DNA from: JACOMS01 sp964352785
GTDB taxonomy: Bacteria > Pseudomonadota > Alphaproteobacteria > Caulobacterales > Maricaulaceae
NCBI GenBank assembly: GCA_964352785.1
Contig: CAYGTI010000009.1
Coordinates: forward strand, 46,802 to 110,801
Reading direction: 5' to 3'
DNA: 64,000 nt
Shown here: positions 34,614 through 43,017 of the stretch, in pieces
How positions within the stretch are numbered: position 1 is the stretch's first letter
Layout of the letters: each line of letters starts with the position of its first letter
Notes under the pieces: generated by a model
Seen by the model: only the letters and a program-made list of their open reading frames with translations
The model's database searches: none
Told to the model about the DNA's origin: nothing
Translations under genes and position numbers: made by a program

Positions 34614-34693
34614 CACGTAATGTCTGCTGCGGGGCATGAAGCAGTCGTTAGACATATAAGAACTATCAATTACTTTTTTTTTATTCCCACCAC

Positions 34694-35404
34694 TTAATGA
34701 GATATATTGAGTTCGCGGTCTAATTCCTGATGAAGGTCGATACGAAGCTGTTGCAACGCGACGACGACACTCTCTGTAAAGTGTCTGCGCCGAAATAAAT
34801 TATCGGTAAAATGGTTTGGGAAACTGGGGTGGGCTTTCATTTTTTCAAATGCGCATCCTGTACCCTCCCATGTCAGCGCTGGCGTAAACAGGCTTGGGTA
34901 ACGGCTGGACAATGTGACCCTGTCAGACTGCACATCGGCCCTAAACTGTTCAAAGCCAGCTATAGACTGGGTAAAGTTTATAATACTTGATTTTATGTCC
35001 TCATCTGAGATTAAAAGAATACGCCCAGTGGACAGAAGCTCTTCTATTGTTGAGGGCGCCACAATACTAGTCACATATATATGTGATTGGATTAGAGCCA
35101 CACAATGCTCAGTCGTAAGCGGAACATCAGTCTCATTTTCAATAAAATAGCGTCCAAGTTGTTCCATACGTTCCTGAATAGTTACATCCCACTCAACAGA
35201 GGACTGATTGCGCGTTACCATATCAGACACTTCGTCATGTAGGCGTTCGAGATATTGCTGTTCAAGATGACGGTTTCCGTTGTTGACGCTCCAATTGGTG
35301 ATCTGAAACGCAATTAGGATGCCTATAACGACGATAAAAAAATCAAGCCCCACAGCGAACCAATTCTGGTCTTTTACGTGTTGGGTTATGCTCCGAAGTA
35401 ACAA
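34694..35404 (-). CDS. single-pass membrane protein, paralogue 5 of 5
   Basis: Convergent with the four-gene operon. I prefer the TTG at 35404, with GGGA 7 nt upstream, because it matches the TTG-TTA-CTT-CG start of paralogue 1; an ATG at 35422 is in frame but has no ribosome site. The product is 236 residues: head MLLRSITQHVKDQNW, helix with Asp (FAVGLDFFIVVIGILIAFQI), tail with HCVALIQSHIYV, STIEELLSTGR, LISDEDI, SDRVTLSSRYP, then Cys and FPNHFTDNLFRRR. Its own promoter lies upstream. Function unknown. Confidence 0.7.
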   Translation of the reverse strand: MLLRSITQHVKDQNWFAVGLDFFIVVIGILIAFQITNWSVNNGNRHLEQQYLERLHDEVSDMVTRNQSSVEWDVTIQERMEQLGRYFIENETDVPLTTEHCVALIQSHIYVTSIVAPSTIEELLSTGRILLISDEDIKSSIINFTQSIAGFEQFRADVQSDRVTLSSRYPSLFTPALTWEGTGCAFEKMKAHPSFPNHFTDNLFRRRHFTESVVVALQQLRIDLHQELDRELNISH

Positions 35405-35429
35405 TGCGCGTCCCTTTTTCATATGGAAA

Positions 35430-35457
35430 ATTGTAGCACTGTTTTCGAGTAAATCAA
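35430..35457 (-). promoter_or_regulatory. promoter of paralogue 5
   Basis: Minus-strand TTGATT (35457-35452), a 16-nt spacer and TACAAT (35435-35430), 26 nt from the TTG start. Confidence 0.5.
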
Positions 35458-35822
35458 ATGTTAGCCTTTATTCGCAAAGCAGCAGTATCAGCGTCTTATC
35501 TTTGGGCGTTTTTAGACTCCGAGCGGATGTCCTCTTTTGCCTTTGTTGCACTACGTGTAAAGCTAGGGAGGTGTTCAGTCTGCTTGGAATTATTCTCGCA
35601 CAAGAGAAACATTTTTACCCTCGCTTTTGGAGATCGTTCCCACTTTAAAATCGTGGTTTCGCCTGTCATCCCCCAACCTGCAACAATCTTATCCTCGTTT
35701 TCAAAAACTGGGCGTGGGGCGGGTCGCCTTAGGCAAATAACCTTCGCATCAGGACATAGTGGCCGGTTTTATGGCTAGAGCGGGTTTATTTCTTCCGGCT
35801 GCGCCCTGATAGTAATTGCTCC
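35458..35822. other. non-coding stretch upstream of rel
   Basis: A gap of over 400 nt separates paralogue 5 from rel. A 106-codon open frame on the + strand (35458-35778) has no ribosome site, no recognisable domain and a random-looking composition, so I do not call it a gene. The region opens with the paralogue 5 promoter (35430-35457), and rel should have its promoter here, but I could not place it with confidence. No rpoZ gene is present, although it often precedes rel. Confidence 0.5.
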
Positions 35823-35838
35823 GGCCTGAATGCAGGCC
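35823..35838 (+). promoter_or_regulatory. hairpin in the rel leader
   Basis: GGCCTG-AATG-CAGGCC, a perfect 6-bp GC-rich stem ending 13 nt before the rel ATG. It could affect translation initiation; no family is recognised. Confidence 0.4.
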
Positions 35839-35851
35839 TATATCGGGGTGT

Positions 35852-38083
35852 ATGAACAAGTTGGTTCACATTTCGCCCGAGGCTGACGGATTTTTAACAG
35901 TGGACGCGCTCATTGAGCGGGTAAAGGCGTATGATCCGTCTGTCGACGCCGAAATGATTGCGCGGGCCTACCAGTTTTGTAAAGACTCGCACGGTGATCA
36001 GATGCGCCATTCGGGCGATCCTTACTACAAACACCCGGTGGCCGTTGCGGGTATTTTGGCCTCCTTGCATATGGATGTGCAAAGTGTGTGTACGGCGTTG
36101 CTGCATGATGTTTTAGAAGATACGGGCGCGACCTTTGACGACCTTACAAATATGTTTGGCATCGAAATTGCGGAACTGGTGGATGGGGTCACCAAGCTGG
36201 GGAAAGCCAAGCTCTCAAGTCCAGATGCCACAAGAGAGCGCCGGCAGGCTGAGAATTTCCAAAAATTCGTTTTAGCCATGAGTCGGGACATACGGGTTTT
36301 GATCGTTAAATTATGTGACCGATTGCACAACATGCGTACCCTCGATTATCACCCCAAGGAAGCCTCAAGACGTCGTATTGCAACGGAAACGCTCGATATT
36401 TATGCGCCTTTGGCCCGACGGATTGGTGTTGACCGGATTGTTTCAGAGCTTGAAGATTTATCGTTTAAACACCTCCAGCCCAGCGTCTTTGAAAATATCA
36501 GCAAGCGCCTAGCGGCGTGGCGCGAAGGGCAGGATGTGGCGATCTCTCAGATGTCCATCGCGATCCGCGATTTGATGGACAAAAACAATGTCGGCGCAAA
36601 AGTCTATGGCCGTGAAAAACGGGCCTACGCCATATGGCGCAAGCTTGACCGTCAGGGTATTACCTTTGAAGAAGTTGCCGATATTTATGCGTTCCGTATC
36701 ATCGTGGACAATACAGCCGCTTGCTACCGGGTTCTGGGTATTTTGCACACGCGCTTTCGCTGTGTTCCGGCGCGGTTCAGGGATTTTATCTCAGTACCAA
36801 AGCCGAACGGTTACCAGTCATTGCATACGACAATTCTGGGTACAGATAACACACGCGTTGAAATTCAAATTCGAACGACTCGGATGGAAGATGTTGCCGA
36901 ACGCGGCGTGGCTGCTCATTGGACATATAAGAACGATTCTTATGCCTATGATCCGGAACGCGCCAAAGACAGCGGCGGTGATCCGCTGCGGCGGTTGCGC
37001 CCGTTGGTCGAGATGATGGAGCAAAGCGGGGATGCTGATGAGTTTCTTGAGCATGCCAAGCTTGAAATGTTTGCCGACCAAGTGTTCGCGTTTACACCTA
37101 AGGGTGATTTGATAGCACTACCGCGCGGGGCGACGCCGCTCGATTTTGCCTATGCGCTGCATACGGATATTGGCGATACCTGTATTGGCGCGATTATCAA
37201 TAACCGTCAAAGACCGCTGCGCACACAATTGCAAAATCTTGATGTTGTCAAAATTATCCGAGGCGGCCAGCCTGAGCCGCAGCCGGACTGGGAAAATATG
37301 GTCGTAACAGGTAAAGCCCGCTCGGCTTTGCGCCGCTTAACACGCGATAGCGAAGTGCAGGAATTCGCCCGGATCGGCGCAATGATGGCCGAGCATGCTT
37401 TTGTCCGTGAAGGCAAGGGTTTTAGTGAAAACCTGCTTCAGGACGCGCTCAAGCGTTTGTCGTTCTCTAAGACGTACGACTTATACAAAGCGCTCGGCGA
37501 AGGCAGTCTTTCTATTTCGGTTTTTATGAACGCGGTGTTCCCCGGACGCGCAGATGATAATACGGTCATCGACTATACCAACCGTGAATTTATTAGTGAT
37601 GATACGGCTAAGCTCTACGTTAAAGGTGATGGCCTAACGCCGGGCGTCAGTTTGCATTTCGCGAGTTGCTGCTCGCCTATACCCGGCGACCGGATTGTTG
37701 GCCTGCAATCCAAAGGCAAGGGCATTGAAATACATACGATTGATTGTGACATGCTCGCGAGCGAAAAGCATATGACAGACCACTGGCTTGATATTGGCTG
37801 GCGGCGCACGGCAGAGCATGCCGCGTCGAGCGGGCGGATTACCGCCGTTGTTCAGCATGTGCCCGGCGCGCTCGCAGACGTGACCAAGATTATTGGCGAG
37901 GCCGGAGGTAATCTGACGTCGATTAAAACGGTGAAACGCAGTATAACATTTTTTGATATGATTTTGAATGTTGATGTCACCGACAACCGTCACTTGTCAC
38001 AAATTATTGCGGCGCTTCGTGCAAGTACCTATGTGGTGTCCGCGCAACGCACACGCACCGCCAATGAAGAGTTGATGACATGA
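35852..38083 (+). CDS. rel: bifunctional (p)ppGpp synthetase/hydrolase
   Basis: Makes and degrades the stringent-response alarmone. I start at the ATG at 35852 (MNKLVHISPEADG), giving 743 residues. Domains in order: HD hydrolase (DPYYKHPVAVAGIL, then the HD pair in ALLHDVLEDTG), RelA/SpoT synthetase (SVPKPNGYQSLHTTI), TGS (VFAFTPKGDLIALPRGATPLDFAYA), helical/zinc-finger-like region with HFASCCSPIPGD, and a C-terminal ACT domain. Both catalytic sites look intact, as in the single long Rsh of alphaproteobacteria (SpoT in Caulobacter). It heads a run of genes down to recO; pyrE overlaps its stop. Confidence 0.96.
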   Translation: MNKLVHISPEADGFLTVDALIERVKAYDPSVDAEMIARAYQFCKDSHGDQMRHSGDPYYKHPVAVAGILASLHMDVQSVCTALLHDVLEDTGATFDDLTNMFGIEIAELVDGVTKLGKAKLSSPDATRERRQAENFQKFVLAMSRDIRVLIVKLCDRLHNMRTLDYHPKEASRRRIATETLDIYAPLARRIGVDRIVSELEDLSFKHLQPSVFENISKRLAAWREGQDVAISQMSIAIRDLMDKNNVGAKVYGREKRAYAIWRKLDRQGITFEEVADIYAFRIIVDNTAACYRVLGILHTRFRCVPARFRDFISVPKPNGYQSLHTTILGTDNTRVEIQIRTTRMEDVAERGVAAHWTYKNDSYAYDPERAKDSGGDPLRRLRPLVEMMEQSGDADEFLEHAKLEMFADQVFAFTPKGDLIALPRGATPLDFAYALHTDIGDTCIGAIINNRQRPLRTQLQNLDVVKIIRGGQPEPQPDWENMVVTGKARSALRRLTRDSEVQEFARIGAMMAEHAFVREGKGFSENLLQDALKRLSFSKTYDLYKALGEGSLSISVFMNAVFPGRADDNTVIDYTNREFISDDTAKLYVKGDGLTPGVSLHFASCCSPIPGDRIVGLQSKGKGIEIHTIDCDMLASEKHMTDHWLDIGWRRTAEHAASSGRITAVVQHVPGALADVTKIIGEAGGNLTSIKTVKRSITFFDMILNVDVTDNRHLSQIIAALRASTYVVSAQRTRTANEELMT

Positions 38084-38673
38084 GCGATATGAGTACAGAT
38101 GATGTCTTGGATGTGTTTCGCCAAGCGGGCGCTTTGCTTGAGGGGCACTTCATTTTATCATCGGGATTACACAGCCCTGTGTTTTTGCAAAAAGCTTTTA
38201 TTTTTAAAAACCCGGCGCTGACAGAAAAGCTTTGCAAAGCCTTGGCGGCAAAGGTAAAATCTCATTTATCCGAGGCGCCGGATATCATCGTGGCTCCGGC
38301 TATGGGCGGCATCATTCCGGGTTACGAAACAGCGCGGCACATGGGGCTGGAATCAATTTTCACAGAGCGCGAGAACGGTGAGTTCACGCTACGCCGGGGT
38401 TTCGCGTTAGAGCCCGGACAAAAAGTCCTGATGGTCGAAGATATTGTGACGACGGGTCTATCCTCGCGTGAATGCATAACGAGCATTGAAAAGACCGGGG
38501 CCAAGGTTATTGGCGGGGCGTGTATATTTGACCGCTCTGGCGGCAGCGTTGATATTGGCGTGCCTTTGGTGAGCCTTGCCGCGCGGCAATTCCCGGCCTA
38601 CGCGCCGGATGATCTGCCCGCTGATCTGTTAGCTATCCCGGCGATTAAGCCCGGCAGCCGCGGCTTATCGTGA
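38080..38673 (+). CDS. pyrE: orotate phosphoribosyltransferase
   Basis: Joins orotate and PRPP to form OMP in pyrimidine synthesis. The 197-residue protein has the PRPP-binding loop VLMVEDIVTTGLSSRE near residues 117-132 and the early FILSSGLHSPVFLQK. It belongs to the longer bacterial OPRTase type. It overlaps the rel stop by 4 nt (ATGA) and is followed 13 nt later by pdxJ. Confidence 0.96.
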   Translation: MSDMSTDDVLDVFRQAGALLEGHFILSSGLHSPVFLQKAFIFKNPALTEKLCKALAAKVKSHLSEAPDIIVAPAMGGIIPGYETARHMGLESIFTERENGEFTLRRGFALEPGQKVLMVEDIVTTGLSSRECITSIEKTGAKVIGGACIFDRSGGSVDIGVPLVSLAARQFPAYAPDDLPADLLAIPAIKPGSRGLS

Positions 38674-38686
38674 AGGCGCTAGAGCG

Positions 38687-39448
38687 ATGACGTTAAGGCT
38701 TGGCGTAAATATTGATCACATTGCGACCGTGCGAAATGCGCGCGGCGGAACGCACCCTGACCCTGTGGCTGGAGCATTCGCGGCAATACAAGCGGGCGCG
38801 AGCGGTATTACCGCGCATCTGCGCGAAGATCGCCGTCACATCAATGATGATGACATGGCCCGTCTGCAAGCGCTCTGCACGGCTGAGAATATTCCGCTGA
38901 ATATGGAAATGGCGGCGGTGCCTGATATGGTTGAGATCGCGAAAACCCTTAAACCTCACGCCGTCTGCCTTGTGCCCGAGAAGCGCGAAGAACGCACCAC
39001 AGAAGGCGGTCTGGATGTAGCCGGACTGCATAATGTAGTCGCGCCGATTGTCCGGGAACTTGCAGAGGCTGGATCACGGGTTTCGCTTTTCATCGAAGCC
39101 GCGCCCGCGCAAATAAGGGCTGCAGCTCAAACCGGCGCGCCTGTCATCGAAATTCACACAGGCGCTTATGCGCATGCTTTGGATGATGGCGATATGGAAA
39201 AAGCGGAAAAGATACTGGACGCGATGAAAGAAGGCGCGAAGCTGGCTCATAGCCTCGGCATTGAAGTCCACGCAGGACACGGTATCACCTTTGAAAATGT
39301 GGCTGAAATTGCTGCTATTCCTGAGGTTGTCGAGCTTAATATCGGACACTTTTTGGTCGGCGAAGCGATCTTCATGGGGCTTGGCGGCGTTATCACGCAT
39401 ATGCGCGAGCTGATGGATGAGGTTCGCAGCCCAGACGCACAGACATGA
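38687..39448 (+). CDS. pdxJ: pyridoxine 5'-phosphate synthase
   Basis: Closes the pyridoxine ring from 1-deoxyxylulose 5-phosphate and aminoacetone phosphate. The 253-residue TIM barrel begins LGVNIDHIATVRNARGG and has the family's HLREDRRHI, LNMEMA, ALDDGD-type and VHAGHGITFENV segments; the catalytic Glu and His are in these. Overlap with acpS is 4 nt (ATGA at 39445). The pdxJ-acpS pair is conserved in Proteobacteria. Confidence 0.97.
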   Translation: MTLRLGVNIDHIATVRNARGGTHPDPVAGAFAAIQAGASGITAHLREDRRHINDDDMARLQALCTAENIPLNMEMAAVPDMVEIAKTLKPHAVCLVPEKREERTTEGGLDVAGLHNVVAPIVRELAEAGSRVSLFIEAAPAQIRAAAQTGAPVIEIHTGAYAHALDDGDMEKAEKILDAMKEGAKLAHSLGIEVHAGHGITFENVAEIAAIPEVVELNIGHFLVGEAIFMGLGGVITHMRELMDEVRSPDAQT

Positions 39449-39855
39449 TTATCGGCATTGGTACAGACCTGTGTGATATTCGCCGTATAGAGCGAACTAT
39501 AGACAAGCACGGTGAGCGTTTTTTAAATCGCATATTTACAAAAAAAGAGCGGGACTATTGCGAACATAAATCCGGTAAAGCCAGTTATTATGCCAAGCGC
39601 TTTGCGGCCAAAGAAGCTGCAGCTAAAGCCTTGGCCGGGCCGAAAACGGGATCGCTTTCGTGGCAAGATGTTGAGGTTATAAATGATCCGTCCGGCCGCC
39701 CCGTTTTGGCGTTATCCGGCGGGGCCAAAGCGAGGCTCGAGAATAGACTGCCTGAATTCCACACGGCTAATATGCAGCTTAGCCTGTCGGATGATTTTCC
39801 CTATGCCCAAGCCTTCGTCATCTTGGAAGCCATTCCCGAAAGTAGCGCGTCGTGA
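39445..39855 (+). CDS. acpS: holo-[acyl-carrier-protein] synthase
   Basis: Transfers phosphopantetheine from CoA to ACP. The 136-residue trimeric enzyme starts IIGIGTDLCDIRRIE, with the Mg2+-binding Asp, and has FAAKEAAAKAL with the second metal ligand Glu. Length and motifs are normal. It overlaps pdxJ and lepB by ATGA junctions. CoA for this reaction comes in part from coaD near 9 kb. Confidence 0.96.
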   Translation: MIIGIGTDLCDIRRIERTIDKHGERFLNRIFTKKERDYCEHKSGKASYYAKRFAAKEAAAKALAGPKTGSLSWQDVEVINDPSGRPVLALSGGAKARLENRLPEFHTANMQLSLSDDFPYAQAFVILEAIPESSAS

Positions 39856-40637
39856 CCCAAGGCGCGCAGACAGATACATCGTCGGGGCCCGCCGAAATAT
39901 CTCGTAAGAGAGCATTTTTTGATACCCTAACCATGATGGTGTCGGCGTTGGCCATCGCGATTGTCCTGCGCACGCTTTTGTTCCAGCCCTTTCATATTCC
40001 GTCGGGCTCTATGGAACCCAACCTTATTAAGGGTGATTATATCATCACGACAAAATACTCGGTTGGTTATGGACGATATGCGGCGAGCCCGTTGCCGTTT
40101 CCTGCCGCAAAAAAACGCCTGCTTGAGCGCGAGCTTAAACGCGGGGATGTATTAGTCTTTAAGCCCCACGGAAATTCCAAGACTTTCATCAAGCGATTGG
40201 CCGGACTACCGGGCGATCAAATGCAAATGAAAGAAGGGGTACTGCATATTAATGGAACACCTGTCTCTCTCTCAAAGTCAGGGCTAGACAGCCTCATCGA
40301 TCGGGCTGGTTTGGCGGATGTGTCTGAGGTTTGGCAGGAAACATTTGCGGGCGGCAAGCCGCATCTGATTTATGATAAAGTCAAACACAGCCGCCTTGAT
40401 GATACGTCTATTTATACGGTGCCCGCGGGGTATTATTTTATGCTGGGCGATAACCGCGATAATTCTTTGGACAGCCGCGTGGCTGTCACGTCTGGCGGCG
40501 CCGGATATATCCCGGCGGTCAATATCATAGGCCGCGCGGAATTTGTGCTTTTGTCTGTTACGGAAGACTTTTCCGTTCTCAAGCCGTGGACGTGGGGGCA
40601 TATGCGTAGTGATCGTTTTTTCAAGAGCTTAAGATGA
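39852..40637 (+). CDS. lepB: signal peptidase I
   Basis: Removes Sec signal peptides on the periplasmic face. The 261-residue protein has one N-terminal helix (TMMVSALAIAIVLRTLLF), the catalytic Ser in IPSGSMEPNL (about residue 53), the general-base Lys in KTFIKRLAGLPGD and the box-E GDNRDNSLDSR. The spacing fits LepB/S26. Overlaps with acpS and rnc (ATGA) show coupled translation. Exported proteins in this window should be substrates. Confidence 0.96.
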   Translation: MTQGAQTDTSSGPAEISRKRAFFDTLTMMVSALAIAIVLRTLLFQPFHIPSGSMEPNLIKGDYIITTKYSVGYGRYAASPLPFPAAKKRLLERELKRGDVLVFKPHGNSKTFIKRLAGLPGDQMQMKEGVLHINGTPVSLSKSGLDSLIDRAGLADVSEVWQETFAGGKPHLIYDKVKHSRLDDTSIYTVPAGYYFMLGDNRDNSLDSRVAVTSGGAGYIPAVNIIGRAEFVLLSVTEDFSVLKPWTWGHMRSDRFFKSLR

Positions 40638-41329
40638 GCCGGGAGCCGCACGAATTTTCTGCCCTTGAGGCCCGTATGGGCTATGTGATCTCAGACCGCA
40701 AATTGCTCGCAATGGCTTTGACTCATTCGTCCTACGGGGATGGCCGCCGCAAAACGCCAGATAATGAACGGCTTGAGTTCTTAGGCGACCGTGTGTTGGG
40801 GCTTTTAACCGCTGAGCTGCTGTATAAGAACGGACTTGAGACCGAGGGGTCAATGGCGCGAAAGCTAAACGCGTTGGTGCGCAAAGAAACCTGCGCGGAT
40901 ATCGCGCGGGATTTGAACGTGGGCGCGGCGCTGCTACTGTCAAAATCAGAAGAAAAACAAGGCGGCCGTGATAAAACGTCTATCCTTGGCGATGCTTGCG
41001 AAGCGCTGCTGGCGGCGGTTTATCTTGACGGAGGAATTCCCGCAGCCTCGGCGTTTTACACGGCGCATTGGGAAAAACGGATCGTGCGGGTTTTACGCAG
41101 TAGCGACAAAGATCCCAAAACAGAGTTGCAAGAACGCGCGTCCATCGATGGGTTTGAGCCGCCTGTCTATAAACTCAACGGGCGGTCTGGCCCAGATCAT
41201 CGTCCGGAATTTATCGTTACAGTCACCGTACCGGGGTGCGGAGTTGGTGAGGGCGTAGGCCCGTCCAAGAAAGCCGCAGAGCGCCTTGCTGCGCTTGACT
41301 TATTAGACCATTGGAAAGGAGCGTCATGA
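40634..41329 (+). CDS. rnc: ribonuclease III
   Basis: Cleaves double-stranded RNA, including the rRNA precursor. The 231-residue protein has the RNase III signature NERLEFLGDRVLG at about residues 42-54, with the catalytic Glu and Asp, a second acidic site in LGDACEALLAAVYLDGG, and a C-terminal double-stranded-RNA-binding domain ending KKAAERLAALDLL. Its stop overlaps the era start (ATGA at 41326); rnc-era is a classic pair. Confidence 0.97.
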   Translation: MSREPHEFSALEARMGYVISDRKLLAMALTHSSYGDGRRKTPDNERLEFLGDRVLGLLTAELLYKNGLETEGSMARKLNALVRKETCADIARDLNVGAALLLSKSEEKQGGRDKTSILGDACEALLAAVYLDGGIPAASAFYTAHWEKRIVRVLRSSDKDPKTELQERASIDGFEPPVYKLNGRSGPDHRPEFIVTVTVPGCGVGEGVGPSKKAAERLAALDLLDHWKGAS

Positions 41330-42273
41330 GCTCATCACGATCAGGCTTTGTGGCCATTATCGGCGCGCCAAACGCGGGAAAATCAACGCTCGTCAATGCG
41401 TTGGTCGGAGAGAAAGTTTCCATTGTGACCCACAAGGTACAAACCACGCGCTTTCAAATTCGCGGGATCGCCATGATCGGCCCTGCGCAATTGGTGTTGG
41501 TGGACACGCCCGGTATCTTTAAGCCTAAAGAGACAGACCGTCTTTCGCGCTCTATGGTGCATGCGGCATGGACGGGCGTTGATGATGCGGACGCGGTTAT
41601 CCATGTTGTCGATGCGCCTGCTTTTTTCCGTAATAAAGACGGTAGCGGCGACGCCCAAGATCGGCTCTCTTCTGAAGATACAGGTCGGGTTTTAGCGGGA
41701 CTTAAACTGCGGGCCCACGCCAAGACTTATTTGGCGCTCAATAAAATTGACCAGATAGAGCGTGACAAGCTGCTCGAAATTATCGCGCACTTTCAATCCG
41801 AAGACATTTTTGCCGATATTTTCCTGATTTCGGCGCTTAATCATGACGGGGTAGATGATTTGGGCCAAGCGCTTGTCGCGGCAATGCCGCAAGGGCCGTA
41901 CCTTTATCCGCCTGATCAAGCCGCTGATATTCCCTCGCGCCTGATGGCGGCGGAGATCACGCGGGAAAAACTATTCCTGCGCCTGCATGACGAGCTGCCA
42001 TATGCCTCAATGGTGGAGACTGAAAAATGGACGGAGCAGAAAAATGGCGATATCCGTATTGATCAGGTTATTTATGTGAAGCGGGACTCGCAAAAGCCGA
42101 TTGTTCTTGGAAAAGGGGGGCGCACCATCAAAGACATTGGCGCACAATCTCGCCGCGAAATGCAAGACTGGCTGGGCAAAAAAGTTCATTTATTTTTGTT
42201 TGTCAAAGTGCGTGAAAAATGGAGCGACGACCGCGCAAGGTATGCCGAGACCGGTTTGGAGTTTGATGTTTAA
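41326..42273 (+). CDS. era: GTPase Era
   Basis: GTPase required for 30S assembly, binding near the 3' end of 16S rRNA. I start at the ATG at 41326 after AAAGGAG, overlapping the rnc stop, giving 315 residues; a TTG 15 nt upstream is less likely. G motifs: GAPNAGKST (G1), DTPG (G3), NKID (G4). The C-terminal KH domain includes VKRDSQKPIVLGKGGRTIKDIG. It is followed after 11 nt by recO. Confidence 0.97.
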   Translation: MSSSRSGFVAIIGAPNAGKSTLVNALVGEKVSIVTHKVQTTRFQIRGIAMIGPAQLVLVDTPGIFKPKETDRLSRSMVHAAWTGVDDADAVIHVVDAPAFFRNKDGSGDAQDRLSSEDTGRVLAGLKLRAHAKTYLALNKIDQIERDKLLEIIAHFQSEDIFADIFLISALNHDGVDDLGQALVAAMPQGPYLYPPDQAADIPSRLMAAEITREKLFLRLHDELPYASMVETEKWTEQKNGDIRIDQVIYVKRDSQKPIVLGKGGRTIKDIGAQSRREMQDWLGKKVHLFLFVKVREKWSDDRARYAETGLEFDV

Positions 42274-42284
42274 GGCGCAGGCTT

Positions 42285-43010
42285 ATGAACTGGTCCGGTG
42301 AAGGATATGTCTTGGCCGTGCGCAAACACGGGGAAACGTCGGCCATCATTGAGGTTTTAACCCGCGACAGGGGTCGGCATCTAGGCCTCGTGCGCGGCGG
42401 CGTGAGCCGGCGTATGCGCCCGGTTTTGCAAGCGGGCAACAAAGTCAAACTCGACTGGCAAGCGCGCCTGTCCGAGCATCTTGGGTCTTTTAGTGTTGAA
42501 CAACTCTCTGCTCGCGCCGCAGACTTGATGGAAGACCGCCTCTCGCTCTCGGGGCTCAACGCGGTTTGCTGCGTCGCGAGGGAATGCCTGCCGGAGCGCG
42601 AAGTTCACGAAGGCGTTTATGACGGGTTTGAAATCCTGCTGGAGCATTTGCATGACCCTGATGTTTGGCCCGCGCTATATGTGCGCTGGGAGTCTGGGCT
42701 GCTTTCAGCCATGGGGTATGGGCTGGATTTATCTAAATGCGCTGCGACGGGCGATACGAATGACCTAACGCACGTCTCGCCGCGCTCAGGCCGGGCGGTT
42801 TCAGCCGCCGCGGCTGCGCCATACAGGGATAAATTATTTACTTTACCGGGCTTTATGCGCGGCGGGGCGCAGGCCAATAAAGATGATATTGAAGCGGGTC
42901 TAAAACTAACGGGCTATTTTTTGGAAACCCGCCTGCAATGGGGCGTCAACCGTACGCTCCCCGAGGCCAGGGCGCGGATGATTGAGCGGTTATTAGAGCC
43001 TAGCGATTGA
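42285..43010 (+). CDS. recO: DNA repair protein RecO
   Basis: Loads RecA with RecR at gaps. The 241-residue protein begins with an OB fold (MNWSGEGYVLAVRKHGETSAI), then HLGLVRGGVSRR and a helical domain. The usual CxxC zinc finger is not apparent: only single cysteines are seen (around LSKCAAT and VCCVARE). It is last in the long operon from rel and converges with the broken DUF3604 gene. Confidence 0.93.
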   Translation: MNWSGEGYVLAVRKHGETSAIIEVLTRDRGRHLGLVRGGVSRRMRPVLQAGNKVKLDWQARLSEHLGSFSVEQLSARAADLMEDRLSLSGLNAVCCVARECLPEREVHEGVYDGFEILLEHLHDPDVWPALYVRWESGLLSAMGYGLDLSKCAATGDTNDLTHVSPRSGRAVSAAAAAPYRDKLFTLPGFMRGGAQANKDDIEAGLKLTGYFLETRLQWGVNRTLPEARARMIERLLEPSD

Positions 43011-43017
43011 GCGGACT

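Noticed and set aside
35458..35778. 106-codon + strand open frame upstream of rel
   Set aside because: No ribosome site, no signal peptide or domain, and no similarity to anything I recognise; it lies in what should be a promoter region.
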